From: Anaeroglomus sp964630775
GTDB lineage: Bacteria > Planctomycetota > Phycisphaerae > Sedimentisphaerales > Anaerohalosphaeraceae
Direction: 5' to 3'
DNA: 64,000 nucleotides
NCBI GenBank assembly: GCA_964630775.1
Contig: CAZVYY010000002.1
Span: 62,001 to 126,000 of the forward strand
In this document: in pieces, positions 51,814 to 60,649 of the stretch
How the letters are laid out: the number at the start of each line of letters is the position of its first letter
Position numbering within the stretch: position 1 is the first letter of the stretch
Position numbers and translations under genes: made by a program
The notes under the pieces: generated by a model
The model's input: only the letters and a program-made list of their open reading frames with translations
What the model was told of the DNA's origin: nothing
The model's database searches: none

Positions 51814-53073
51814 TTATTCAAACAGCTTGACCTGGGCACAACGGACAATTTTCACTTCTTCATCACTGATCAGATATTGATACCCCGGCCGCAGAACACG
51901 AGCGATGGTGCCGCTGTGTTCCGGCTGGGAATTGGGTTCTTTATCATGAATGGCCTCAGCGTAGCGTTCCAGGCCTTTGTAATCGGCGCCGATGTCCGGC
52001 TCGAATTGTTCCACGCCGCTGGATTCCAGCGCAAACGACAATTCATCGCGAATCTCTTCCAGCGATTGGGTCTCTTTGTTCTGCTGCCTGGCGATCCGGA
52101 TACGGTCGGAAATGTTATCAATGCAGCGGATAATGCGAAGACAAAACCGACGGATCAGCATCCAGTCGTACCCGTCCTGCAGTTTCTTCATCTGGTCCTG
52201 CTGCTTGGCGGCAAACTGGCGAATGGCCGAGACTTCTTCGGTGAGTTCGGATAAGCTGTTCAAGACCGGCTCAGTGGTCATCATCAAAGGTTCGTTCGAG
52301 AGAATCTCCTGTTGAGCTGCCGCTGTTGCCAAACCCGACGAATGGGTGGATAAGCCGGCCGTCTTGCGAGCCGAGCGGATTGATTCAAAGTAGCCGACAT
52401 CTCGCGGTGACAATTGCGGTTCAGAGTCCAGCGAGGGCGATGGCTGTTTTTCTTTATCAGAATGCGGAGTTTCTGCTGTCGGAGCGGGTTGAGTTTTTGC
52501 CTTTAGAGGCTCGGCTGCTTTTTGCGGTTTTATGACGGGTTTTTCTTCGGCGGGTTGTTCTTCCTGCTTCTGTTTCCCGCGAAGCAAGACTGTTTTGACA
52601 AGCCAGACGACGGTAACTATGGTGAAGATAAATATACCCGCCCCAAGGCAAACCGAGGAGGCGACGATGATCATTTCCCGAGTTTCACAATTTCGGCGGA
52701 ACTGATCGACTTTGTCCTGCCAGCCGACCCCATACATCACCTCGGCCAGTTCTTCAGGAACGGTCTTGCTGCCGTTGGCCAGGTGAACCATATCGATTGC
52801 AAGCTGCTTGTCCTGATTCTGTTCGAGCTGCCGCTGTATTTCCGGACCGCCAAAGATGCCCTGCCCCCACGGCGTATCATTTTTTTGTTCCGGCGTGAGG
52901 GCATTCCATTGCTGGTAGCTCTGGAGATACTGGTCGGTTTTGTCTTGTATCTGGCTTTGCCAGACGCGAATTTGTGCCTGCTGGCTGGCTTGGTTGGTTA
53001 ATACAGACCAAAGCCCAACCGCCCCCGGCACGGCAAGCAAAATCGCCCAAATCAGTAATCCTTTTTTGCTCAT
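51814..53073 (-). CDS. membrane protein with C-terminal GrpE-like exchange-factor domain
   Basis: 419 aa. Two membrane helices (6-22 and 134-160) flank an approximately 110-residue periplasmic, Gln-rich loop. Then comes a charged Pro/Lys/Glu-rich stretch (165-225) and a helical region (275-305: SLSELTEEVSAIRQFAAKQQ). The last 120 residues look like GrpE: LRIIRCIDNISDRIRIARQQ, LEEIRDELSFALESSGVEQF, EPDIGADYKGLERYAEAIHD, and GTIARVLRPGYQYLISDEEV, then CAQVKLFE, the pattern of GrpE's four-helix bundle and beta-wing (compare GY, R-A-V at the end). GrpE releases ADP from Hsp70. Its Hsp70 starts 30 bases downstream. No described GrpE that I know of has two N-terminal membrane helices, so the fusion is unusual. 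The call rests on motifs and context. Confidence 0.7.
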   Translation of the reverse strand: MSKKGLLIWAILLAVPGAVGLWSVLTNQASQQAQIRVWQSQIQDKTDQYLQSYQQWNALTPEQKNDTPWGQGIFGGPEIQRQLEQNQDKQLAIDMVHLANGSKTVPEELAEVMYGVGWQDKVDQFRRNCETREMIIVASSVCLGAGIFIFTIVTVVWLVKTVLLRGKQKQEEQPAEEKPVIKPQKAAEPLKAKTQPAPTAETPHSDKEKQPSPSLDSEPQLSPRDVGYFESIRSARKTAGLSTHSSGLATAAAQQEILSNEPLMMTTEPVLNSLSELTEEVSAIRQFAAKQQDQMKKLQDGYDWMLIRRFCLRIIRCIDNISDRIRIARQQNKETQSLEEIRDELSFALESSGVEQFEPDIGADYKGLERYAEAIHDKEPNSQPEHSGTIARVLRPGYQYLISDEEVKIVRCAQVKLFE

Positions 53074-53137
53074 AAGACCATTGTTTCTGAGTGTTCAGCT
53101 CAAATGTCTTTCGTATGACCACACGGGTTCTGTAAAA

Positions 53138-53166
53138 AACTTACGTAACGCCGATATATCGGTCAA
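53138..53166 (-). promoter_or_regulatory. palindrome and weak promoter upstream of the Hsp70 locus
   Basis: ccgatatatcgg at 53151-53162 is a perfect 12-base palindrome. On the minus strand, TTGACC (53166-53161) overlaps it and is 17 bases from a poor -10, TAAGTT (53143-53138). It is not the CIRCE heat-shock element. Gene start is about 65 bases downstream. Confidence 0.35.
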
Positions 53167-53304
53167 ATGAAGTGTGAAAATAAGAAAGATATTTGGACAA
53201 AAAAGGATACGATTTGGGACCGAAGCCCCACCTGAAATAAGGGAAGTCCTATAACTGAAATCGAGCAGCGCGACTGGAAAACCGAGTTATCGGGCGTTCA
53301 GGTT

Positions 53305-55179
53305 TTATTCAGAGACAGGCAGAGTATTCAGGAGTTTGTTGGCCTGTTCCGCCCAAAGCGTCTTGGGATGATTGGTAGTCAAGCGGGTTAGCAGGGCACG
53401 GGCTTCACTTAGGGCCGCCTTCTTGGCATCGGGCTGATTTTGAGTATTCTTCCAGAGGCTGATTTTGATAACGCCCATTTCATATAAAGCCTGAATCGCA
53501 GCATCGGCTGAGGGAAAGGTCTCGGTGATTTCCATAAATTTCTGGAATTTTAATGTGCTATCCGGAACAATAAGGGCCTGGGCCAACAGGATATTATCTC
53601 GTAAGGGATCGGATGCATCGGTTGCTGCAAGCAGCGAGACCAGTTTTCCGTCATAATCAAGGCGGTAGGGATTTAACATCACAAATTCCGCAAGACGCTG
53701 TTTGGATTGGGGGGTTGTACCCTGATTTTCACGACTGATCAAAAGCCGAAGTTTTTTCATCCGGAAGGCTAAATCGCGTAATTTGGATGCGGTCATGATG
53801 GTTTTGGCCGGCTGATTAAAAGCGCTGAACAGACCCGAAGGTGAACTGGCCGGCTGGCTCTCATTTTTCTGAATTTCCGAGGCTATGAGTGATACCGCTA
53901 CATCACAGAGTTCTTCGGCTTTTTCGAATTTACCGCGACCGGCCTCGTGCATGGCGATACGCCAGCGGGCTTCAAGGGCCTCCGGGCTGGATGGGAAGGC
54001 ATCATAGAGCTTCTGCCAGATCAGGATGTTCTCATAATACGGGTAATCGCTGTAAAACCGCAGGATTTCAGTTTGCCCGAACTGGCGAATATTGGGGTAC
54101 ATTTCAAGCAGTAAAGCCTTATAGTACAAGACGATAGGCATTCGGTCACTTTTGGGCCATTTATCGATAAAACGTTCATATTGGCGAAGCAGCGTCTGGC
54201 GTTTGGACTGATACAAAAACGGCTCCGGCAGTTTTTTCTGAATCCACTGAGGCCAGTTGCCATACACAAGCTGATTCTGGATATCGGCTTTCAGTTTTTC
54301 TCGTAATTGCAGTGATTCCGCCGGGTAAAAATGTCCCTGCAGCCAGCTTCGCGTGGATTCATCCTGCATGATTTCGTTGAGGGTTTCGGTCAGTGAATGG
54401 TCATGGAATTCATCCACTTCTTCCGGGCTTGAGCCGGCGACATAAAGCTGATAATCCAGCTCGGAAAAGCCGATTTTGTCATAAAACAGCCATGACGCCA
54501 GCGCCAGCAGTAAAAAGCTGGTCAGCCAGACTCCTCCGGGTTTATAGCGGTTATAATGTCCGATAATCAGGATAACGGCGGACATAAACAGGCCTGTCAG
54601 CCAGGCATACAGCCATGGGGCATAGGAAAAGCCCCAGCGGATGGGATCAATGCTTTGGTAGCCGCCCCAGATGGCCCAGTAGGCAACCTGCGGGGCCATG
54701 CACAAGGCCACAGAAATGAATCGGGAACGGAATCGAAGCGGCCTGCACGCCACGGCAATACAGCTTGCCAGCAGAAATACCCCAAACAGCCCGAGTCGGG
54801 AAACCAGCATCACCGACAGAATCATGGGGATACTATAGCGAAAGCTCAAAAGCTGACTGGTCAGAACCGGCACCGTGGCCATAATTCCCATCAGGATGCC
54901 CAGCACCACGATTTGCCAGGGATATTCGTAGATGCTCAGGGGTAAATCGACAAATCGTCCGATATTCCAGAATTCAGGCCGGAAAAGACCAAGCAGACTG
55001 ACCGATAAATCCTCCCCAATCAAAAGTCTGCTCCAGAAGAAGCAGGCCGTCAGGTACACCGCAATGGATAGACCCCAGCACAGATGCACATTTGTGTGGC
55101 TGTAGTGCAAAGCAGGCCCGGCCGTCATAAACGACTTGGACGGTACCGACTGAGGTTTGTTTGAACCATTTTCTGCCAT
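53305..55179 (-). CDS. polytopic membrane protein with helical-repeat-like C-terminal domain
   Basis: 624 aa. About eight membrane helices occupy residues 33-235, beginning after a cytoplasmic SHTNVHLCWGL segment. The remaining 390 residues are soluble, helical and organised like TPR repeats (RQTLLRQYERFIDKWPKSDR, VLYYKALLLEMYPNIRQFGQ, PSSPEALEARWRIAMHEAGR, SADAAIQALYEMGVIKISLW, ARALLTRLTTNHPKTLWAEQ). The family is unknown to me. It lies on the same strand, upstream of the Hsp70 locus with a 231-base gap and downstream of the V-ATPase terminator, so it may start its own transcript. A role with the Hsp70 triad or the ATPase is possible but unproven. Confidence 0.75.
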   Translation of the reverse strand: MAENGSNKPQSVPSKSFMTAGPALHYSHTNVHLCWGLSIAVYLTACFFWSRLLIGEDLSVSLLGLFRPEFWNIGRFVDLPLSIYEYPWQIVVLGILMGIMATVPVLTSQLLSFRYSIPMILSVMLVSRLGLFGVFLLASCIAVACRPLRFRSRFISVALCMAPQVAYWAIWGGYQSIDPIRWGFSYAPWLYAWLTGLFMSAVILIIGHYNRYKPGGVWLTSFLLLALASWLFYDKIGFSELDYQLYVAGSSPEEVDEFHDHSLTETLNEIMQDESTRSWLQGHFYPAESLQLREKLKADIQNQLVYGNWPQWIQKKLPEPFLYQSKRQTLLRQYERFIDKWPKSDRMPIVLYYKALLLEMYPNIRQFGQTEILRFYSDYPYYENILIWQKLYDAFPSSPEALEARWRIAMHEAGRGKFEKAEELCDVAVSLIASEIQKNESQPASSPSGLFSAFNQPAKTIMTASKLRDLAFRMKKLRLLISRENQGTTPQSKQRLAEFVMLNPYRLDYDGKLVSLLAATDASDPLRDNILLAQALIVPDSTLKFQKFMEITETFPSADAAIQALYEMGVIKISLWKNTQNQPDAKKAALSEARALLTRLTTNHPKTLWAEQANKLLNTLPVSE

Positions 55180-55187
55180 TACAGTAA

Positions 55188-55212
55188 AAAGCCGGTTTTA
55201 AGGACCGGCTTT
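55188..55212 (-). terminator. terminator of the V-type ATPase operon
   Basis: aaagccggt (55188-55196) and accggcttt (55204-55212) form a 9-bp stem; on the minus strand it is followed by T-rich sequence. It separates atpD from the gene starting at 55179. Confidence 0.75.
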
Positions 55213-55255
55213 CTCTTTTTGTGTTATTATGGCCGACGGATGCCGGCTATTTGTG

Positions 55256-55888
55256 TCAGGCGCTCTCGCCGCGAATCATAGCGGCAATTTTCATCAGACG
55301 GCTGATATTATCGCGTTCGGCCTCGCTGAGTTTGCGGTAAATGTATTTAATCTGTTCACCCACTTCCGGAATAACAACGTGTTCCAGAACATTGACGCGA
55401 CGACGCGTACTCATCAGTTCCGTCGCCAGCAACTGGGCCTGTTTTTCCTTTTCGGCCAGTTCCATCAGGCTGTCAAAGGCGCGGTTCAGCGCCCGCAGGG
55501 CAATATCGAGCTCGCCGCTGGTGCTGCCGAAACCATAGGCTATGATATCACCTTCAAGCTGCTTGGTCAACAGGGGGACCCGAACGCTCATAATGCTGGC
55601 AAAGGAGATGGCAAGGCTGAATTTGGCCGTAGGGACTTCCATTGCGGCTCGAATATGCTCCGGTTCCATGGTTGCCCGTGCCATCATAAACCGGCGGGTG
55701 GTTTCCAGCAGTTCCTGCTCGACCTTCTGACGCAAACCCTTCAGGGCGCGGGCGATATTGACCAACTGGCGGCAAATCTCGTCGCGTTTCTGGCTGAGCA
55801 GCTTGTGGCCGCGGGCCGCCAGGGCCAGGCGTCGCCGCAGGCCCAGCAATTCCATACGTGTTGCATTGACCGTCTGATTTGATGCCAT
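55256..55888 (-). CDS. atpD: V-type ATPase subunit D (central stalk)
   Basis: 210 aa. The N-terminus NQTVNATRMELLGLRRRLAL and AARGHKLLSQKRDEICRQLV is diagnostic, followed by a long coiled coil, and a C-terminal coiled coil (STRRRVNVLEHVVIPEVGEQ, then IKYIYRKLSEAERDNISRLM). This subunit forms the rotating shaft with F. It starts three bases after the atpB stop. Last gene of the operon, ahead of a terminator. Confidence 0.96.
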   Translation of the reverse strand: MASNQTVNATRMELLGLRRRLALAARGHKLLSQKRDEICRQLVNIARALKGLRQKVEQELLETTRRFMMARATMEPEHIRAAMEVPTAKFSLAISFASIMSVRVPLLTKQLEGDIIAYGFGSTSGELDIALRALNRAFDSLMELAEKEKQAQLLATELMSTRRRVNVLEHVVIPEVGEQIKYIYRKLSEAERDNISRLMKIAAMIRGESA

Positions 55889-55891
55889 GGA

Positions 55892-57304
55892 TTATGACTC
55901 CACCGGGGCGGTTTGTTCGGACTTCTTCTGACGGAATCGGGGCATATATTTCTCGATCAGCTTGCTGTCGATACGCTTGAGTTCAACGTTGTCGAACATA
56001 CTGAGCAGTTCCCAGCCCAGGTCCAGCGTTTGCTCAATCGTACGGTTTTCATAATACCCCTGCGAAATATACCGCCGTTCGAACTGGTTGGCGAAGTTCA
56101 TGAATTTCTGGTCTTCTGCCGATAACGCAGCTTCGCCCAGGATGGTCGCCAGTTCCTGTGCTTCTTTGCCGCGGGCATAGGCCGCATAAAGCTGGTTATA
56201 CAGGTCAGCATGGTCTTCGCGTGTCTTATTCGGCCCGATACCCTTGTCTTTCAGACGCGACAGACTCGGCAGACAATCCACCGGCGGGGCGACAGCCTTG
56301 CGGTGCAGCGACCGGCCCAGAATGATCTGCCCTTCGGTGATGTATCCGGTCAAATCCGGCACCGGGTGGGTCTTGTCGTCTTCCGGCATGGTCAGCACAG
56401 GCACCATGGTGATCGATCCTTTTTTGCCTTTGACGCGGCCGGCACGTTCATAAATCGTGGCCAGGTCCGTGTAGAGATAACCCGGATAACCGCGGCGGCC
56501 GGGCACTTCCTTGCGGGCGGCGCTGATTTCACGCAGCGCCTCGCAGTAGTTGGTCATGTCGTTGAGCACCACCAGCACGTGCATGTCTTCCTCAAAGGCC
56601 AGGTATTCGGCACAGGTCAGGGCGACACGCGGCGTGGCGATACGCTCAATCGCCGGGTCGTTGGCCAGGTTGATAAACAGCACTGCACGTTCGATGGCCC
56701 CGGTGTTGGTCAGGTCATTGATGAAAAACTGAGCGGCTTCAAAGGTAATTCCCATCGCCGCAAACACCACGGCGAACTGTTCGCCCTTGCCGCGGACAGT
56801 GGCCTGACGGCACAACTGGGCGGTGATTTCATCGTGAGGCAGACCCGAGCCGGAAAAAACCGGCAGCTTCTGTCCGCGAACCAGCGGATTCAGGCCGTCG
56901 ATGGTGCTGATGCCGGTCTGAATGAATTCATTCGGATAATCCCGGGCAAACGGGTTAATCGGATTGCCGTTGATGTTGAGTTTCTTTTTGGGCAGGATGG
57001 CCGGGCCGTTGTCCTTCGGGACGCCGACGCCGCTGAACACACGTCCCAGCATTTCTCTGGATACCGACAATTCCATCGGTTTTCCCAGGAAGCGGACGGT
57101 GGTCTGGCTGACATTGATGCCTTCGGTGCCTTCAAAGACCTGCACGAGGACTTTGTCGTTCTGGACCTGCAGAATCTGGCCGTGACGCACGGAACCGTCA
57201 CCCAGCTCAATATCCACAATATGTCCGTATTTGGCCATCTCAACGCCTTCAACCAGCATCAGCGGCCCGTAAATTTCTGAAACCGTTTTATATTCTTTAA
57301 GCAT
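55892..57304 (-). CDS. atpB: V-type ATPase subunit B
   Basis: 470 aa, full length. Non-catalytic nucleotide-binding subunit of the V1/A1 head. Characteristic sequences are SEIYGPLMLVEGVEMAKYGH, PIDPFARDYP-like NPINPFARDYPNEFIQTGIS, TIDGLNPLVRGQKLPVFSG, VAPPVDCLPSLSRLKDKGIG and EDHADLYNQLYAAYARGKEA. It lacks a canonical Walker A lysine as expected for B subunits (GSGLPHDEITAQ instead). It alternates with A in the hexamer. A 26-base gap separates it from atpA. Confidence 0.97.
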   Translation of the reverse strand: MLKEYKTVSEIYGPLMLVEGVEMAKYGHIVDIELGDGSVRHGQILQVQNDKVLVQVFEGTEGINVSQTTVRFLGKPMELSVSREMLGRVFSGVGVPKDNGPAILPKKKLNINGNPINPFARDYPNEFIQTGISTIDGLNPLVRGQKLPVFSGSGLPHDEITAQLCRQATVRGKGEQFAVVFAAMGITFEAAQFFINDLTNTGAIERAVLFINLANDPAIERIATPRVALTCAEYLAFEEDMHVLVVLNDMTNYCEALREISAARKEVPGRRGYPGYLYTDLATIYERAGRVKGKKGSITMVPVLTMPEDDKTHPVPDLTGYITEGQIILGRSLHRKAVAPPVDCLPSLSRLKDKGIGPNKTREDHADLYNQLYAAYARGKEAQELATILGEAALSAEDQKFMNFANQFERRYISQGYYENRTIEQTLDLGWELLSMFDNVELKRIDSKLIEKYMPRFRQKKSEQTAPVES

Positions 57305-57330
57305 AGCGTACTCCCGCAGATTCGTTGGAT

Positions 57331-59118
57331 TTATGCGGCTGATTCAACTGCAGAACCGCCATAAAGGCTTTTGATCTGCTGGTCAATTTTATCTTTAATT
57401 GCGTGTATTTTTTCTTTTTCGGCATAGTCGATATATTTGCAGCGGGCGATATCTTCCCGAACCGACAGCTTGAAGATGTCGGCCGGATCCACCCCGTTCT
57501 CGATGGCCGTCAGACCCTGCTGATGGAAATGCAGAATCAGTGAAATCATATCGTACTGCTTGTCGATGGGGGTATAGGTATCGACTTTGTGGAACGCGTT
57601 CTGGTGCAGGAAGTCTTCACGAATGCTCTTGGCGGTTTCCAGGGCCATTCGTTCGTTGGGGCCGATGGATTCGGCGCCGACCAGGCGGACGATTTCAATC
57701 AACTGCGATTCGCGTTCCAGCAGTTCCACGGCCTGCTGCATCATTTCTGCAAAATGCTTGCCCTTGACAGCATCTGCAAAGCAGCCGGGCATATATTGCT
57801 TATAGAATGAATAGCTGGTCAGCCAGTCGATGGCGGGGAAGTGACGCTGCTGGGCCAGGCGGGCCATCAGCGACCAGAACACCTTGACCACGTGCAGAGT
57901 CGCCTGCACCACCGAGTCGGACAGGTCGCCGCCGGGCGGGCTGACGGCCCCGATAATCGACAGGGCGCCTTCACGCTGCGGACCGCCCAGGCAGACCACA
58001 CGACCGGCACGTTCATAGAACGATGCGATACGAGCGCCGAGGTAGGCCGGATAGCCTTCTTCGGCGGGCATTTCTTCCAGACGGGTGGAGATTTCACGCA
58101 TGGCTTCGGCCCAGCGGCTTGTGCTGTCGGCCATCAGTGCCACCGAATATCCCATATCACGGAAATATTCAGCCAGGGTAATACCTGTATACACCGACGC
58201 TTCACGGGCGGCCACGGGCATATCCGAGGTGTTGGCCAGCAGCACCACGCGCTTCATCAGCGGCTCGCCGCTGTGCGGATCTTTCAATTCGGGGAATTCC
58301 TTGAGCACGTCGGTCATTTCGTTGCCGCGTTCGCCGCAGCCGACATACACGACCATATCGGCGTCCACCCACTTGGCCAACTGGTGCTGTACAACGGTCT
58401 TGCCGGTGCCGAAAGGTCCGGGCACGCAGGCCGTACCGCCTTTGGCAATCGGGAAGAATGCATCGATCACGCGCTGGCCGGTCATCAGAACCTCGTTGGG
58501 ATTCAAACGCTGATGAACCCGGCGCGGCTGACGAACGGGCCATCTCTGCATCAGCTTCAATTCAGTCTTGCCGTCCTTGCCGTTGACATAACCAATGACT
58601 TCATCGACCGTGAAATCGCCTTCTTTGAGGCCTTCCACCGTGCCGGCGGCGCCGAAGGGCACCATGATTTTATGCAGTACCAGCGTCGTTTCCTGAACTT
58701 CACCGATGATATCCCCCGCGGTGACATGGGCACCGTTCTTGACGAGGGGCTTGAAATGCCATTTGACATCCCGACGCAGGCCGGGAATGGCGCTGCCGCG
58801 AAGAATGAAGCTGCCCTGTTCCTTGACCAGAGCATCCAGCGGACGCTGAATGCCGTCGTAAATACTGGAAATCAGGCCCGGCCCCAGTTCCACGCTCAGC
58901 GGGGCGCCGGTATTGACGACTTTTTCGCCCGGCCCGATACCCACCGTGTCTTCATACACCTGGATACTGGCCCGGTCGCCGTGCAATTCCACGATTTCGC
59001 CGATCAGGTTATCGTTACCGACGCGGACCACGTCATACATCCGCGCGCCAAGCATGCCTTCGGCCACCACGACCGGCCCGGCTACTTTAATGATTTTTCC
59101 GTTTTGTGCCTCGGCCAT
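57331..59118 (-). CDS. atpA: V-type ATPase catalytic subunit A
   Basis: 595 aa. Walker A GPFGTGKTVVQHQLAKW with the P-loop at 234-241, ADMVVYVGCGERGNEMTDVL, NTSDMPVAAREASVYTGITL, and ADSTSRWAEAMREISTRLEE are the catalytic core motifs. The non-homologous region specific to A subunits, absent from F-type beta, is seen at about 110-190. It hydrolyses or makes ATP, coupled to ion flow through the I/K subunits. No intein is present. A 91-base gap separates it from atpF. Confidence 0.97.
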   Translation of the reverse strand: MAEAQNGKIIKVAGPVVVAEGMLGARMYDVVRVGNDNLIGEIVELHGDRASIQVYEDTVGIGPGEKVVNTGAPLSVELGPGLISSIYDGIQRPLDALVKEQGSFILRGSAIPGLRRDVKWHFKPLVKNGAHVTAGDIIGEVQETTLVLHKIMVPFGAAGTVEGLKEGDFTVDEVIGYVNGKDGKTELKLMQRWPVRQPRRVHQRLNPNEVLMTGQRVIDAFFPIAKGGTACVPGPFGTGKTVVQHQLAKWVDADMVVYVGCGERGNEMTDVLKEFPELKDPHSGEPLMKRVVLLANTSDMPVAAREASVYTGITLAEYFRDMGYSVALMADSTSRWAEAMREISTRLEEMPAEEGYPAYLGARIASFYERAGRVVCLGGPQREGALSIIGAVSPPGGDLSDSVVQATLHVVKVFWSLMARLAQQRHFPAIDWLTSYSFYKQYMPGCFADAVKGKHFAEMMQQAVELLERESQLIEIVRLVGAESIGPNERMALETAKSIREDFLHQNAFHKVDTYTPIDKQYDMISLILHFHQQGLTAIENGVDPADIFKLSVREDIARCKYIDYAEKEKIHAIKDKIDQQIKSLYGGSAVESAA

Positions 59119-59209
59119 TTGTCTAACCTTATGAGTTAATAATTTACCGTTTATCGTTCTTTATCAGGTTCGGAAACCGCCGTCGAGCGGGCGGATTCCC
59201 GGTGTTGCT

Positions 59210-59527
59210 CTATTGCAGAATATCGATGCCCGTTGCCACTTTCAGCATCCGTCCCAGCGATTCGGTCGCCACCCCCGACGGTTCGGTGGTAAACGGAACA
59301 ATCACCACACAGGGCGTTGCCTTCTTCTGGGTGGTATCAAACACCGTCCGGGCATGGCCGGCGATATTTTCGGCCACCACGACCAGCGAGTATTTCTGTT
59401 TCAATATCTGCTGGGCAGTCTGGGTGACTTTATCGGCCTGCGGCTCGGTCGCAAACGTATCCAGACCCAGCGCCGAAAACGGCATCACAAAATCCGCACT
59501 TCCCAAAACCGCTACTTTTCCATCCAT
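59210..59527 (-). CDS. atpF: V-type ATPase subunit F
   Basis: 105 aa. The fold is shown by GKVAVLGSADFVMPFSALGL, KQKYSLVVVAENIAGHARTV and TPCVVIVPFTTEPSGVATES, with the C-terminal helix LGRMLKVATGIDIL. It sits at the tip of the central stalk and regulates activity. Its position between C and A is the classic order. Confidence 0.92.
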   Translation of the reverse strand: MDGKVAVLGSADFVMPFSALGLDTFATEPQADKVTQTAQQILKQKYSLVVVAENIAGHARTVFDTTQKKATPCVVIVPFTTEPSGVATESLGRMLKVATGIDILQ

Positions 59528-59585
59528 ACTGTTTTTACTCGTGCTGGAGTGAGCCGCGGCTCACTCGTTATTCTGAATCTATCGA

Positions 59586-60629
59586 TTATCCGTGCCAGGT
59601 GCCAAGCCGGTCCAGGATCAGTTTGGCCGACAGCGAATTTTTCTTTCCCATCAAAACCATGCGTACGGCTCGTATTTCGGCTTCCTTCATCAGGCAGTAG
59701 GCGATCACCGGCTGCGGGCCGGCGGCGACTTCCCGGGTGGTCTTCAAAAAGCCCATCAGGTAATCCTCGCACTGCTGCTCAAGTTTCAAAAATGACTGTT
59801 CCGATCGCAGGTAGCGTACGCTTTCTTCAACGACTTCATAATAGGGCGTGGCGAAAAACAGGCTGCTCAGGGATTCATACGGCGCCGACAGCCCCTGAAT
59901 GAATTTGTCCATATCCACAAAGCCGCCGTCAAAGAAGAAGTCCCGCTCGTCCCGTTCCGCGACTTTAAGTCGCAGCAGGGTGCGCAGATTATACAAATCC
60001 ACCTGAATGCGGGCCATCGAATGGCAAAAAACGTTATTCAATTCTTCCGATCGCTTGACCCGCCAGTAATATTCGACCCGGTCAATCCCGTAATCAATCC
60101 GGCGTATGTCTTTGTTCTCGTAGTACCCCAGGATAGCCGCCTCAACAGCGTCCTGCAGGTACTCCGGCAGGCGTTCGTAATTTTCCTGCTGGAGAATTTC
60201 CTCGAATTCCTCCGCCGGGACGCTGCCTTCATTGCTGTAATCCAGGCCCAGCGGTTTTTCCATGACCAGCCGGCGAATGGCCAGACGCATATTGGCATAG
60301 TCTTCCCGGGCCCGCAGCAGTTGCACCAGCGATTCATCCAGCATCAGGTCGGCAAACAGCGTCCGAACTGCCGTCCGTCGCTCCATGAGCATCTGCTCAA
60401 TCTGGGCGTCGGTGCTGTTGGATGCAATCGCGTATTCGGTGGAACTGAGCAGTTCGGCCGCCGCATTGAAATCCGGGGCGTTGGCCATATCCGACAGCAA
60501 CCCGCGCGACAGCATGGACAATTCCATCGCCCGCACCCGGGCCGTGGGAAACATGTAGTCCCAGTTCTCGGTCCCGACCGGCGGATACCGGTAAAAATCG
60601 CTTATTGTCAAGTCCTCTTGAAGGCTCAT
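59586..60629 (-). CDS. atpC: V-type ATPase subunit C
   Basis: 347 aa. Subunit C/d is all helical and links the central stalk to the membrane ring. The sequence shows the family pattern: YAIASNSTDAQIEQMLMERR, LLRAREDYANMRLAIRRLVM, EAAILGYYENKDIRRIDYGI, and DLYNLRTLLRLKVAERDERD with FFFDGGFVDMDKFIQGL. The end (ALMGKKNSLSAKLILDRL-like RMVLMGKKNSLSAKLILDRL) is also typical. It lies 58 bases before atpF. Confidence 0.92.
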   Translation of the reverse strand: MSLQEDLTISDFYRYPPVGTENWDYMFPTARVRAMELSMLSRGLLSDMANAPDFNAAAELLSSTEYAIASNSTDAQIEQMLMERRTAVRTLFADLMLDESLVQLLRAREDYANMRLAIRRLVMEKPLGLDYSNEGSVPAEEFEEILQQENYERLPEYLQDAVEAAILGYYENKDIRRIDYGIDRVEYYWRVKRSEELNNVFCHSMARIQVDLYNLRTLLRLKVAERDERDFFFDGGFVDMDKFIQGLSAPYESLSSLFFATPYYEVVEESVRYLRSEQSFLKLEQQCEDYLMGFLKTTREVAAGPQPVIAYCLMKEAEIRAVRMVLMGKKNSLSAKLILDRLGTWHG

Positions 60630-60649
60630 CGTGTTTTCGCTTGTCCCGA

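Noticed and set aside
53151..53162. CIRCE-type heat-shock operator
   Set aside because: CIRCE is TTAGCACTC-N9-GAGTGCTAA; this is a contiguous 12-base palindrome with no such half sites.
57841..59139. 432-residue plus-strand frame opposite atpA
   Set aside because: Shadow of the catalytic ATPase subunit gene.
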